A stretch of DNA of 64,000 nucleotides from Ananas comosus (GCF_001540865.1 NC_033630.1:6254393-6318392), one strand, 5' to 3'. Positions 45,792-58,051 are shown, counted from the first letter of the stretch. Translations and numbers: made by a program. Notes: a model not told the origin generated them from the letters alone.

Positions 45792-46650
45792 TTATTTTGC
45801 CTTTGGCTTCGGTGTATTTGGTGTCCAAGTTTGTCTCTTCTTATGATCTGCCTTCTTTGGAGTCACAGTTGACTTCGTTGTCGTTTTAGGATCACTCTTC
45901 ATGGGTGCTATTGAGCTCTTTCCCTTTTGGTAGCAAAATTTCTTTATGTGTCCTAAATCACCACAAATATGACAAGTTTTGTTAGCCAAATTATTTTTAG
46001 GAGAGACGAACTTACCATAAAGTTTAGGAACAGCAGTTGGCGAATTTCCATCATCTTTCTTCGTTGCTTGATCAATATATGTCCGTTCATAACCAAGTCC
46101 AAGTTTATTTGTTTGACCAAGTCCAAGCATCTTGTCTAATTTGCTCGAGCCAGACGAAAATTGGTTCAAATCCGACTTCAGTTGAATGATCGTCTTGGTG
46201 AATTCCATATTTGCTTCTCTAGCTTCTGAGTATTGCTTGGTGAGAAAATTGATGTTCTCCACCTGAGTCTCTTTTTCCTTTTCAAGTAACGAACACTTCT
46301 CAAGTAAAGAGTTGTAAGCCTTGGTCAAACCATCTCTTTCTTGCTCTAGATCCTTTGTTAGTGAGGCCAATTTTGAATTTTCTTGTTCCAACTCATGTAG
46401 ACTTCGCCGCAGTCTCTTGTTATGTTTAGCCACCTTCTTTGATTCAACAACCAATTGTTGATATGCTGCGATCATGTCATCTTCGTCCGATTCTTCATCT
46501 GATGAGTTCTCCGAAGATGACTTCTCATGTATAGATGACATAGAGATAGAGTCAGCAAATGCTAAACACATGAAAGTTGAATCCTGTGTAATCAGTGTCG
46601 TGGCATTTACATCCTCTTCACTCGAAGTGGAATCGTCAGATGAGGAGTTG
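45792..46650 (-). pseudogene. Element D: gag, C-terminal half with coiled coil and knuckle
   Basis: Acidic Ser-rich stretch, then a long coiled coil (about 110 residues of Leu/Glu/Lys heptads), then CHICGDLGHIKKFC, a CCHC knuckle, and a basic tail. The apparent start of the open frame (to 46712) comes from the inserted LTR fragment, not from gag. Confidence 0.85.
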
Positions 46651-46993
46651 TCACGCCCGGGTATCAACGGAAGCATATCCGGTCGCGTGCACAGACCCGC
46701 CGTATACACCACAACTCAAGTATACACAAGGCGTCTACAAACCATATAGTAAAAGCATATAAATCTAACCAGGTAATCAGAGCACGACTTAAGTTTAAAC
46801 TTATACAATCCAAACTTTAATACAAGACATAAGAATAACGTACAATTAATAAAAACTTAATATACATCTATGTACTAAACTATATAAACTGCTGGAGGTG
46901 ATCTAGTACACGTCCAAAAAGCCGCCGACCCCTCACCAGGAACCCTAGCCTTTCCCGCTGTGGAAGGCTCTGTAAAAACAACAACAAAGAGGG
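46651..46993 (-). mobile_element. Foreign gypsy LTR fragment inside D's gag, ending at an N
   Basis: At about 46650 gag is broken by TGTCACGCCCGGG, the 3'-terminal sequence of an antisense gypsy LTR. 340 bp later an N appears and gag resumes at 46995. The bulk of this insertion is probably missing from the assembly. Confidence 0.75.
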
Positions 46994-46994
46994 N

Positions 46995-47412
46995 TAAAAG
47001 ATTCATGTTCTTCCATACGAATGGAATCAAATCTACTAGTAAGCATTTGCAATTTTTGAATCTTAACCAAGCTTGTACCCTCGTGTGTAACTCGTAAAGT
47101 GTCCCAAATCTCTTTGACGGTTTCGCACGCCGAGACGCGAGAAAATTCAGTTTGATTTAAAGCATTGAATAAAGCATCGATACCTTTCCCGTTGAACGAA
47201 GATAGTTCATTTTCCTCTTTCGTCCATTTATTTCTAGGTTTCGTACCGGTAACATTCTCGACAACTTCGGTAGGATGTTTCCACCCGAATTCAATGGCTT
47301 GCCATACCCGCTCGTCGATAGCAATAAGAAACGCCCTCATACGGACTTTCCAATAAGCGTAATTAGTGCCATCGAAGAGTGGGGGTCGATTGATGTTACC
47401 ACCCTCGGCCAT
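46995..47412 (-). pseudogene. Element D: gag, N-terminal half
   Basis: Starts MAEGGNINRPPLFDG, with NYAYWKVRMRAFL and ETVKEIWDTLRVTHEGT, typical of copia gag (UBN2-type). It is open until the N at 46994. The middle of gag is missing. Confidence 0.88.
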
Positions 47413-47430
47413 GTATTACAACCTATACCC

Positions 47431-47442
47431 GCTCTGATACCA
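47431..47442 (-). promoter_or_regulatory. PBS of element D
   Basis: Reverse complement TGGTATCAGAGC, two bases from the LTR at 47445. Confidence 0.9.
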
Positions 47443-47444
47443 CT

Positions 47445-48654
47445 TGAAAGATATGGATTCCGAGGATCTAAAAGGTAAGTAACACCTAAAGTGGGGTGAA
47501 TAGGTGTAAAAACGGCAAACTCGAAAATCTCGATGCAAATAAAACAAAGTAGCGAAAAATAAACAGCACACCGAGAATTTAACGTGGGAAAACTCCAATT
47601 CGGAGTGAAAAACCCACAGGACCGATCACACGAAGAAAATTCACTAAGAAAACTTGAGTACAAGTGATTTTGACGAAAATACACGACTCAATTTACCGAT
47701 TTCTTGTTGATGGTGATCTTCGCCGGTCCTCGATTGATAGGAATCCACCAACCGACTTCGCTGCAACTCCTCGCAGCGTCAACGCCTCAACTCCTCGAAG
47801 CGTCCACCGAATCCTCGGCTTCACGCGAGATCCACGCGCCGAACCTCCTTCCGGAGCTTGTAGAATCGAAGATTTGTGGTGATTTAATCTTTGAATACCA
47901 TAAGCTATGAGGGTTCGTCTTCTAATCAAATATCAACTTGATTCTCAGAGAAGATCTCGAGTAAAATCAAAGAATCACGTTGATTGTTGATTTTTCGAAA
48001 CTTGTTATGTGAATAGAATCATCGAAACGGAAAAACAAGTTTCTAGGGTTTAGAATCAGTAAAAATTCAAAGCCTTAAACTTTAAGACGACCCCCATAGC
48101 TTATTTATATGTTTAGAAGACTTAGAAGTAGACTAGGATTGCAAAAAGTCCTTTTTAAAAACCTGTGTCGTCCTCAGGGACCGATCCTCTCGAGGAGACC
48201 AGTCTGTGAGAGACCGGTCTCTCAAGTGAGGAACCGGTCCCTCGCTGCGTGACGAAAATCACAACGTTTGGGAACCGGTCTCTCAAGCTTGAGACCGGTC
48301 CTTCGCTGCGCGACAGATTTACCAAGGTTCGGGAACCGGTCTCTCATCTCAGGGGACCGGTTGCATCAAAGCTCACGCAGTGAGGACCTTAGGGGAATCG
48401 GTCTCTTAAACTCAGGGACCGGTCCCTGAACACAGAAAAGTTCAGTAAAATATTTTTAAAGCAATCTAAGCCTTCTGAACTTATTCTAATTAAGTATCTT
48501 CACCACAAATGATCTTTTCCTTATACCTTAGGTGCCGAACTTTACGAGTGAGTCTTTGTTCTTCAATTTAGATCTTTTCTTCAATCTTCCGCAATCAACT
48601 CTTCAAGACTCCATTTAACATTACGAAATCCGCCAACCTATAAAATTCTTAACA
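47445..48654 (-). repeat. 5' LTR of element D
   Basis: Near-identical to 37811-39021. Its palindromes are partly decayed (ACCGAT at 48180, ACCAGT at 48198) where the 3' LTR has perfect ones. TATA box at 48109-48102. Confidence 0.9.
48178..48424 (-). promoter_or_regulatory. Paired ACCGGT palindrome cluster, copia D 5' LTR
   Basis: Same positions relative to the LTR as in 38545-38792. Two units carry point changes. Confidence 0.82.
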
Positions 48655-50740
48655 TTTAGGATTTGGCTAATTCCTTTATACTTAGTGTTCTAATAGCCTC
48701 TAATGTGATGTTAGCATGTTTTCTCCATTTAATTTGGATTATTTGGAGTGTATGTACATGCTAGGGTTTGGAATTGGGGTTTTAGCAAATGAGGGTTTTG
48801 ATCTAATTAAACCCTACTGTTCTCTAATTGAAGGTTAGAGGCGAGCCATTGATTACCCTAGGTTGCGGATTAGCGGGCGTTCGGTTGCCGATTGCGAGGT
48901 CGGGCTAAACCGGGTATCGTGTGCCGCGGGAGCCCGATTGCAAATGTCGACAAGCAATCGGAGAGCGTTGCGAGGTGGGTTGCGCTCACCGAAATATTTA
49001 GCTCGCTTCTATGTCAAAGCGAAGTGATGTTTATTATTGATGCATATAATGGTAGTTAAGTGCTAGATGAATCTATGTGATACATGCTAGATTAATGTAT
49101 AAGATAAATGTTAAGTAATGACTACCATTGGATGATGAAAATATGTGCATGTTGACATATGTTGGGACTATGCTAGATGCTATATATGTATGCATGTTGA
49201 TATATCATGAGATGCTAGACGATATATATATGTATGTTAATATATTTTGAGATGCTAGATGATAAATATGCATGTTGACATATATGGATTATGTTAGAAG
49301 AACTATGCATGTTGACATATATGGATTATGTTAGAAGAACTATGCATATTGAACTTGGGTCGATAACTCTAGGTTGATTAGAGAGTTCGACATTGGAAAA
49401 TAAGAACATGAAAACTATGATACTCGATGTGGACTAGTAGATTGTCAAGTAGATCGAGTGGCATTTGGACCAGTGTAGTAGAAACACTATGACATGTTTT
49501 GGAACTCGTGTAGTAGAGACGCTTGTGACATGAGTATAGGGATTAGTGGATTTCCCGTGTTATTGTTGTCCCTAGTAGGCAGGGTATCCTCGAGTGTGAG
49601 GATTGGATCATACTCACTTAGTCTGTTTTTATTTGGCGTGGTCGCTTCACCTAAGCAGTGATCTTTGGGGTACTTCATGATAGGGGCAGACGTAGTTGTC
49701 CCGCAGACGGTCTCGGTGTGCGAGTGCAGTTTCTTCTCACTTATGAGATTTTCAGAGTGAGTCGGGGCTTAACCTTTTGGTTAGCCGGTGAGATTGGGTG
49801 ACATTCTTGTGAGCTATGGATGAATCCCAGCAGAGTGGATTGGCATCCTAGTTGGCATCCCAGTTGAGTGGATTTTATGCTGAGGTGCATGTGAGACGTC
49901 CTTCATCTCGAGCCTGGCTTTACGCGGTACGCCGTGGATGATTGACTCAAAGTCGAGTCGAGTGGATAGCTTTGGAAAGGTAGATGAAACCTTATGAGAA
50001 GAATTGTAATTGACATGAATCTAAGATAGAGGAAAACTTAGATGTCATGTAGATAAGCTATGGATAGCGAGTAGAATTAGTAGATCTACTTACCTCATTG
50101 CATATTGAGTTGCATGATTTGCATTGTTGCATGTTGCGAGGCATGAACATGATAAATATTAGTTGCATAAAATATTTGATGATATATATATATATCTCTC
50201 TCTCTGTGGATACTTGTTGGACTAACATATTGCAGTGCCTCCTTCGGACCTGGTGGGTTGAGCTTTTCTCTTGGGTGGCCATACCCACTGGAAACTATGG
50301 ACAATAGTTCTCACCCTCGTGTTGTTTTTGGGGGCACAGGTTCAGACGTGAGCGGCGCGGCGGCGCGAGGACAGGGCGTAGCTTCGTAGATAGCGCCCTA
50401 CCACAGAGACCAGAGATAGCATTACCCCGAGTCGGCCTAGCTAGGTGTTGTAGAAAAGAAGAATGCAATATTGTAATACTATTGATTGTATTTGAAAGAA
50501 AAGAAAACGAAAATGTAATATGTAAAAAGCATGTGATGTGAATGCTTGTAATAGCTTAGTTGTTTATGTTGTTTGATACCTTCCTTATGCAATCGTTGTA
50601 TGAATACTGTTCTTGTTTGGAACCTTTTGTATTGTACTGTTTGCGATGCCTAGGACGTACAGGGGAAACTCTGTCCGTTTGGCGGTCTGTTGACGACCCG
50701 AATCCGACCAAATAGGCGGGTCACGGGGCATGACAGACTC

Positions 50741-51064
50741 AATTAGAGTTATTGACGTTTGGAGGATATATATGTAATTCTCCCATCTCTCTATATGGGA
50801 ACTTAGGGTTTTCTCTTTATTAACCATAACCCTAACTCCTCTCTCACCTTCCCCAAGCCCTAGCCGCCTCCTCTTTCTCCTTTGACTGTGCCGTGCATAT
50901 CCCCAACTGTTAGCGATCCCAGTCCAACTGGCCAAACTGCTGCCAACCATCTCCCCCCTCTCTCTCTCTCAAGCTTTTCCCTCACCCACTTCGTTATTTC
51001 CTTTGGAAACAAGGCATCCTCGGGGGCCGCATTCTGTGGACATCATCTTCGACATCCCAGGGCT
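50741..51064. other. Unassigned flank between elements A and C
   Basis: CT-rich, with AACCCTAA-like telobox words near 50805-50840. It may be an old leader or promoter of a host gene interrupted by element C, but no coding start could be supported. Confidence 0.3.
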
Positions 51065-51069
51065 TCGAC

Positions 51070-53416
51070 TGTCATGCCCCGTGACTGCCAATTTGGCCTG
51101 TTCGGGCACGTCCACAGACACCGAACGGACAGGATCTCCCTTGTCCCCCCAAGGCTCAATAACAACCACATGTATAGCCATTTCATACATAGAAAATTTT
51201 GGTATACACAGCTTGCTCGAGGGCAAGCAACAACAACTAAAGTGAAAGTAAGCTAACTACCATTACAACATCTATTGTACTTTGCAAGATTGAAACAAAA
51301 TACAAAGTTTGATACTTCATTACATCCAGATTCCAAATTAAATCATATGTTCTTCAAATACATACATCATTCTTTCTATATAGTTCATTCATCAAGTACA
51401 AAAGATGAATCTCAAAAGTGTACAATACTAAACTTGACGGAGGCCCGCTATCTAGGGCGCAATACCCTTGCCCCGATCCTCGATCGCCCCGCTCGCGCTA
51501 GGATATGCAAGGTTAGTGGTGTGAGAACTAATGAAAGTTTTCAGTGGATTTGGCTCCCGACCTCGCCGACTCACCTACTAGGTCTGCTCAGGCATATGTA
51601 AGAAAGAAAAGAGATATAGTAACCAGAACTAATGCTACTACAATAGCCGTACAAAACTGGAAAGAGATTCTATACTCATGATGCATGTATGCTCTTTTAC
51701 CTTTACCTAATCCACTTGTTTAATCCTTTAGTTAAACCTCAACTCACCAAATCAAATCCCTTTTGTCGAGGAGAATACCGCTACAACCTGACGGGACCGT
51801 CTGCTGGGGAGAATTCCACTACCAACCCAGTTGATGACACTTCAGAGCTCACCGCCCAAGGTGGAGCGACCTACCTCGAGCATTCAGACTACCTGTCAGT
51901 ACGATCCAATCCTCACTTGAAGGATATCATGCCACAATCTTAACAAGCTCTTTATTCTATGTTTAGCATTTCCAATTCTAGATACTAACCAATTCATCTC
52001 ATTATAATGCCACAAGTTCATTTTCCTTGTCTAGCATTTCCCAATACTAGGTGCTACTAATGCCGTCTAGTCACAATGTCACTTGTTCACTAGTGTCATA
52101 GTTCAATGCTTCATACATCTATAGGGTTTCTATGTTCATCATTTATAGTTCACATGTTCTTTGCTTCCAAAGCATACAAGATTGCACCATTACCACATAT
52201 ATCACATTTATCCTATAATGCATGAATCTACTATGCTCATACAATATGCTTAAGAAGTAACTAGACATAACGGGTCATTCGAAGACTTCGGATAGCACCA
52301 CCCACCTTATAATGATGCCGGAGTGCGAGAAAACCACTTCTCGCGATTTATTGTCAAACATTCCTCTCGCCCCACGACAAACGAAGCCGAAACGAGGCTT
52401 TTCCTCAATAACTTGGTGTAGACTCGTCGGAATCTCGATCCGAGCCTCCCAACGCATCGGTTTATACTCCAATTAGGGCTATAAGAGATCAAACCTAACT
52501 TAGATCTCATAGATTACAAAATCTCATTTTTTCCCTTAGGGTTCATACAAGACACCCAATATAATCTAAGTTTGTATGATTTCATAGCATAATCAAGCTC
52601 TAGAAATCCTAAAGACTACAAAACCTAACCATTTAGGGTATAAAACCAAACCCTAATCAAAAAGTTGCAAGAAACCTATCTCAGGTTCTTGCTCCAAGAA
52701 GTCCTTCTTTTCCAAGAGCCTCTACTTCACCAAAATTTCCAAACTCTAACTTCAATTCTCTTTCAATTCCACCATGGAGTAGAGTTCTCTAGAAAGAGAA
52801 GGAGAAGGAGATGAGGTTTGGAGGAGAAAACGAAGCACTTTCTGCATCAGAAGTATAGGTGTAGAGGTGGGGTATTTATATAGGCCTGCACAATTGCAAT
52901 TAAGCCCCCCAAATAAACCCCCATCAACCATTACAAACAGGTCCTTCCCAGTCTGGGTACTGGTACTCGTGTTGTAGTACCGATACCAAAGACTTCTAAT
53001 ACCAGTACCCGACAGCAATACCGGTACCAACCCTCCAACCCGAAGCTACGAAATTCCTGCACCCTTCGCAGTATCGGTACACAAGAACAGTACCGGTACA
53101 CAGGACCTGTATCGGTACACAGCCTCGTACGGTTCGGATCCCGAGAGCTGTATCAACACACACTGGCTGGGTACAGGTACTACATCACTTTGTTACCGGT
53201 ACCAAGTGCAAATTCTGCACTTTAACAGCAGAATTGCTATGGGAATTCATTTTCGCGCCCGGTTTGCACCGAAAACCCCTAAACAACTTCGGAACTCATT
53301 TCTAACCATCCCTACGCCTCAGAAATGACTCGGGGATGCCGCAATTCATACTCTTGCTTCACTTTGATCAATGCGATTAAAGTTAGCATCGTAACATGGC
53401 GATTCAGTATAGTACA
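51070..53416 (-). repeat. 3' LTR of element C
   Basis: TGTCATGCCC to TAGTACA, 2347 bp, followed by a purine tract (sense AAGGGGGGAGAT). In sense: GTACCGGTAC-type palindromes (53205-52957), TATA box TATATAAATA at about 52880, the hairpin with wobble pairs at 51542-51523. Confidence 0.88.
52957..53205 (-). promoter_or_regulatory. GTACCGGTAC-type cluster, element C 3' LTR
   Basis: Units at 52959, 52979, 53001, 53020, 53073, 53092 and 53111, several with one change, spacing 19-20 bp. TATA box about 80 bp downstream in sense. Confidence 0.8.
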
Positions 53417-53428
53417 ATCTCCCCCCTT
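53417..53428 (-). promoter_or_regulatory. Polypurine tract of element C
   Basis: Sense AAGGGGGGAGAT next to the LTR start TGTACTA. Confidence 0.82.
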
Positions 53429-53647
53429 AACAAAAGTTTCGTCTACGAAACTTAAACGCATACCTTAGCTCATCTACTCAAATTGATGAGGATAGGACTC
53501 CTGCATCGACTCTTCGCATTCCTAAGTGGCCTCGCGTACAGGATGGTTGTTCCATTGCACTTTTAGATAAGGAATGGTACGATTCTGCAACCCCCTGACC
53601 TTGCGAGCCAAGATGCACACTGGGTACTCAATATACGTCATATCGTC

Positions 53648-54094
53648 CTACAACTCCACCGGATCAAACTCCACAATGTGCGAAGAGTTATGCATGTACT
53701 TGCGGAGATTAGAGATGTGGAATACATTATGCACTCCCTCAAACCTTGGCGGCAAAGCTATCTTGTAAGCCACCGAATTCACTCTCTCCAAAATCTCGAA
53801 AGGACCAACATATTGAGGACTTCGTTTTCCTCGAACCCCAAATCGCTTAACACCTCGCATCGGAGATACCTTCAGGAAAACGCGATCTCCAACCGCGAAT
53901 TCTAGATTCTTCCGGTGTTTATTAGCATAACTCCGTTGCCTCGATTGCGTCGTCAGTAATCTCTGGCGAGCAAGGCGAACTTTCTCTTCCGTCTTTTGCA
54001 ACATGTCAGGACCAAGGGCGATCCTCTTACCTACATCACTCCAATGAATAGAAGATCGGCACTTTCTCTCGTAAAGAGCCTCAAATGGTACCAT
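53648..54094 (-). pseudogene. Element C: integrase C-terminus
   Basis: FEALYERKCRSSIHWSD, VGDRVFLKVSPMRGVKRFG and SPQYVGPFEILERV match element B's region. It ends in a TAG in place of an expected Gln; chromodomain-like words (RTIPYLKVQWNNH) continue past the stop toward 53490. Confidence 0.85.
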
Positions 54095-54118
54095 CGCAAT
54101 ACTTTCTTGATAACTATT

Positions 54119-55244
54119 TGTAAGTTTAGAGGAGCCCTAGGATCTATCTAGATTGTATCAAACACCTAGAGGGGGTGAATAGGTGTAACGGCCAAAAATC
54201 ACAAATCTCAATGCGATAAAAATAAACGCGGAAAATAAAAATCACACTGAGATTTATGTGAGAAAACTTCAACTTGGAGAAAAAACCCACGGGACCAACA
54301 CGCGAAAAAAAAAATTCACTGAGAGAAAAGATTATAAGGTGATTACCGACTCCACGGACTCGACCTCTCTTAACTTCCTATGAATCTCGCGCAATCCTCC
54401 GGGTTGTCCATGCTCTCACGTTCGAATCCACAAACGCCTAGCACACGTCCGAATCCACGAACGCCACTTGAATCCACGATCCCACGATCCGAATCCTCGA
54501 ACCGCCTTGATCACGTCGAATCCACGACGCCGTCCATGAAAAACATCATGCTATGGTGATCCTTTGCTTAGAGTATCGATGAAAACCAGAGAAGAAAACT
54601 CCAAGCGAAGAGTAGATCAAATCGACATATAGATATCAAATTATAATATCTCGATTTGACCTAGAAGAGGCTTCTTTGTAAAAAATAGGTTTTGGACGAA
54701 AAACTAGCCTCTAGGGTTTCTCAAACATGAATTCTCGTGATGCTTCATGAGTTAGAGAACCCTAATACCTTATTTATAGACTTTAGAATCAATTGGAGTC
54801 GGATTAGAAAGTTTTCGGATTTTTCACATTGTGTACCGGTACAAAATTGAGGTGTTACCGGTTACACGATGACGGAATAGAAAACCGTAAAGACTTGAAA
54901 CCGGTTACAAGTTGATTGTTGTACCGGAGCAAGTTTGTACCGGTACACTTTCAATGTTGTACCGGTACACAATGCATTTTTCAGATTTTGCACTGTTTCG
55001 CGTTTCACGAAGCTCCGAAGCACTTTCTAATCCACTAAACTTTGATTTTAATGATTCTAATGCCTATAACTAAGTGTGAATCACCATAACATGAAATAAA
55101 ACTTACCCGAGTATCGTGATTCACATCGTGAGTTATTTCTGCATTCTTCGAAATCTTGGATTCTTCGATCTTCGACGATATGCTCCGAACCCTTCAAGAC
55201 TCCGACTCAATTCACGAAACTTGCCAATACAAAAATACTTAACA
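54119..55244 (-). mobile_element. Solo copia LTR inside element C integrase
   Basis: TGTAAGTTTAG to CTTAACA, 1126 bp, with CTATT at 54114-54118 and 55245-55249. The layout matches element D's LTR (CACCTAGAGGGGGTGAATAGG near the left end), but the palindromes are GTACCGGTAC type (54835-54966). In sense they lie 57 bp upstream of TATA (TATAAATA, 54778-54771). Confidence 0.88.
54833..54968 (-). promoter_or_regulatory. GTACCGGTAC-type cluster, solo copia LTR
   Basis: Units at 54835, 54857, 54900, 54923, 54939 and 54961. Spacing 16-23 bp. Confidence 0.78.
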
Positions 55245-55249
55245 CTATT

Positions 55250-56035
55250 ATTGTATGCGAATTCGGCCATCGACAAATGATCGTGCCAACTACCCTTGTA
55301 GTTGAGTACACACGCCGAAAGCATATCCTTCAAAATTTGGATTGTCCTTTTCGACTGCCCACCACTTTGAGGATGAAATGCCGTACTAAAGTCGAGCCGT
55401 GTGCCAAGAGCATCTTGTAAACTCTTCCAAAAATAGGAGGTAAATCGAGGATCTCAATCTGATACTATCGATATCGGAACCCCATGCAATCTCATAACCT
55501 CATCGAGATAGACTTGTGCTAATTTATCCCTGGACCAAATGGTGTGAATTGGCAAGAAATGTGCCGACTTCGTCAAACAATCCACCACAACCCATATGGC
55601 ATCATGTTCGGCTTGCGATCGGGGTAAACCCACCACAAAGTCCATTGCCACATCTTCTTACTTCAGGTAGGCTTTGCAACTTACCCACTGGAAATCGGCT
55701 CTGCGCCTTAACTTGCTGGCATGTCAAACACTGCGCCACAAACTCCTCAATATCTTTCTTTATCCCGGGCCACCAATAATGCACTTTAAGATCTTTGTAC
55801 ATTTTGATGCCACCCGGATGTACACTATATGGAGATTGGTGCGCTTCCTATAATATTGCCTTCTGCACTTCTTCGTCCTTTGGCACACACCAACGGTTCC
55901 GAAACCGAAATGCACTATCGGACCCAATATAGAATTCACCGGCATGTCCGCTCTCAATATCACGCTGCACCTTTTGGAGATACGGATCCAAAGCTTGTTG
56001 ATATTTAATCTTCTCCAACAAGGTCGGTTGAACAA
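55250..56035 (-). pseudogene. Element C: integrase fragments
   Basis: Frames break repeatedly. CLTCQQVKAQSRFPVGKLQS (zinc region), MDFVVGLPRSQAEHDAIWVVVD and VPISIVSD (Asp kept) are readable in separate frames between 55454 and 55802; AEFAYNNS precedes the copia insertion. Confidence 0.8.
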
Positions 56036-56411
56036 CTAACGAAGCAAGAATAGCCGGAACTTCTAGAGCTACTACTTCCAGATCAAACCGCCGCATTTCA
56101 TTCAACAACGACGGTTGAAGTGTAATAACCATAGCAAGATTTTTCACCGACTTTCTACTAAGTGCGTCGGCCACAACATTGACTTTCCCCAGATGGTAAA
56201 GAATAGTGGCATCATAATCGTTCAATAATTCTAACCACTGGCGTTGCCGCATATTCAACTCCTTTTGAGTGAACAAATACTTGAGGCTTTTATGATCTGT
56301 ATAAATCTCATATTGCTCACTATATAAATAGTGTCTCCACAGCTTCAACACGAAAACTACCGCGGCTAACTCAAGGTCATGAATAGGATAGTTCTTCTTA
56401 TAGCTCTTCAA
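55848..56411 (-). pseudogene. Element C: RNase H and integrase start
   Basis: [43 protein letters not shown] and [14 protein letters not shown]. It ends with a stop at the zinc domain. Confidence 0.85.
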
Positions 56412-57091
56412 CTGCGAGAAGCATAAGCAATAACCCGTCTACATTGTATAAGAACACACCCAAGACCACTATAGGAAGTATCACTATACACCACAAAACT
56501 CTCCCCCGGAATTGGCAAGGCGAGTATCGGAGTCGAAGTTAATCTTTCCTTCAGCTCCCGAAAGCTTTTGTCACATTCATCGCTCCAAATAAACTTCGCT
56601 CCCTTGTGGGTGAGGCACGTTCGTGGAGTGGTAATTTTAGCAAATCCCTCAACAAACCGCCGATAATAATCCGCAAGACCAAGAAAACTGCGGATCTCCG
56701 CAACAGTCGTCGGGTAAGGCCAATCTTTAATTGCCTCCACTTTTCTTGGGTCAACAGAAACTCCACCCTCGAAAATAACATGACCTAAAAAGGCGACCTT
56801 ACGGAGCCAAAAGTCGCACTTCTTCAACTTCGCATAAAGTTTCTTTTCTCGGAGAATTTACAACACAGTTCTCAAATGCTCCTCGTGCTCCTTATCGCTT
56901 TGAGAATAGATCAACATGTCGTCTATTAACACCATGACACATCGATCCAACAACAGCTTGACCACCCGATTCATCAGGTCCATAAATGCAGCAGGGGCAT
57001 TAGTAAGCCCAAACGGCATCACTGTGAATTCATGATGACCATAACGGGTTCGAAACGCCATTTTGTGAACATCCTCCGGCTTGATCTTCAA
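56408..57091 (-). pseudogene. Element C: RT palm to RNase H start, two stretches
   Basis: 56858-57091 has [12 protein letters not shown] and [12 protein letters not shown] (DD kept). 56408-56827 has [21 protein letters not shown] and [14 protein letters not shown] at 56858-56860 divides them. Confidence 0.85.
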
Positions 57092-57106
57092 TTGGTGATA
57101 ACCCGA

Positions 57107-57763
57107 CTAGAGATCAATCTTCGAATATACCCGAGACCCTTGCAATTGGTCGAATAGATCATCAATCCAAGGTAACGGGTACTTATTCTTAATCACCACC
57201 TTATTCAACTCATGGTAATCGACGCAAAGCGTCCCATATTTCTTTTTCACAAATAGCACCGGAGCGCCCCAAGGCGACAAACTAGGCTTCACAAAGCTCT
57301 TGTCCAGGAGATCTTGTAATTGAGCTTTTAACTCCTTTAACTCCGCCGGTGCCATTCGATACGGAGCCTTCAAAATTGGTGCCGTCCCGGGAACCAAGTG
57401 AATGACGGACTCGATTTCTCGGTCCGGTGGCAATCCCGGCAACTCCGCGAGGAACACATTTGGAAACTCACGAACAACCGGAATATCTCCAAGAGCCGGA
57501 AGTTCTTGTTGAGTCTCTACCACCGTCACCAAATTGGCTACACATCCACTATTGATCAACTTTCTTGCTCTCGACGCTGACACCGTCATAGCAAAGAGCG
57601 AGCTTTTACACGCACGATATACTACCTCCTCTTGACCCGGCTCACGAAAAATAATTACTTTGCTTTCACAATCAATTACAGCATAATATTTTGAGAGCCA
57701 GTCAATCGCAAGGATTATGTCGAAGCCTTTCATACGGCTAAACACAAACAAATCCGCCGGCAT
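57107..57763 (-). pseudogene. Element C: protease end and RT fingers
   Basis: [64 protein letters not shown] and YSKIDL, then a TAG (57107-57109) where the relative reads Gln. Confidence 0.85.
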
Positions 57764-57766
57764 AAT

Positions 57767-57973
57767 CTAATCGCCAATTTGCACTGGACAAGCCGCACAC
57801 TTCTCCTTAACACTAAAAGTGTGCTCAAGTGCATACACCCACCAAGCATCCGCACTCTCTGAAATCTCGATACCATGAGTCTTAGCAAACGACATACTAA
57901 TAAATGAGTTTGATGCACCAGTGTCGAATAATGCTCTAGCTCGAGTTTCATTAATTAAAACAATACCTGCCAC
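57767..57973 (-). pseudogene. Element C: protease
   Basis: ALFDTGASNSFIS carries the DTG site. The frame ends with TAG after VQIGD, where B reads Trp. Confidence 0.85.
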
Positions 57974-58051
57974 GGCATTGTTGGCTACGGCAGGCTCCTC
58001 CGTCTGAGCAGCAAAAACTCGATCCCTCGGCGTTGCTCGAGATCCCTCTGA

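Larger units (their letters stand above)
37811..48654 (-). mobile_element. Element D: Sire-type Ty1/copia retrotransposon with extra 3' ORF
   Basis: LTRs of 1211 and 1210 bp (37811-39021, 47445-48654), target duplication TTTAG at 37806-37810 and 48655-48659, PBS at 47431-47442 and PPT at 39022-39034. Sense order: gag with coiled coil and knuckle, protease/integrase, RT-RNase H, then after pol an additional ORF. The size (10.8 kb), large gag and post-pol ORF fit the Sire/Maximus lineage. Gag holds a foreign LTR fragment next to an N (46994). Several stops and active-site changes make it non-autonomous. Confidence 0.9.
13581..50735 (+). mobile_element. Element A: nested pol-less gypsy-type retrotransposon
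   Basis: The 5' LTR (13581-16417) is followed after seven bases by a PBS, TGGTATCAGAGC. A purine-rich tract precedes a second LTR copy at 37047. That copy is split by copia D and resumes at 48660, ending at 50735. The 5-bp duplication GACTC on both sides proves one insertion. A's own internal sequence (16418-about 16865, about 19886-20869, 33673-34553, 36983-37046) keeps gag start- and gag end-like scraps with a broken zinc knuckle. I see no protease, RT or integrase of its own, so it resembles a LARD. All pol in the interior belongs to elements B and D. Confidence 0.88.
37047..50735 (+). repeat. 3' LTR of element A, split by copia element D
   Basis: 37047-37810 matches the first 766 bp of the 5' LTR. 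The rest resumes at 48660 (TTTAG is duplicated across D) and runs to 50735, ending GCATGACA. Differences from the 5' LTR are scattered substitutions. The hairpin landmark is at 50290-50312. Confidence 0.9.

Noticed and set aside
37811..48654. An endogenous virus because of the post-pol ORF
   Set aside because: Domain order, LTRs, PBS and PPT are those of a Ty1/copia element. No viral movement, coat or envelope protein is recognised.
50741..51064. Host gene promoter or 5' UTR with telobox-like words
   Set aside because: No coding start or splice signal could be supported. Kept only as an unassigned flank.
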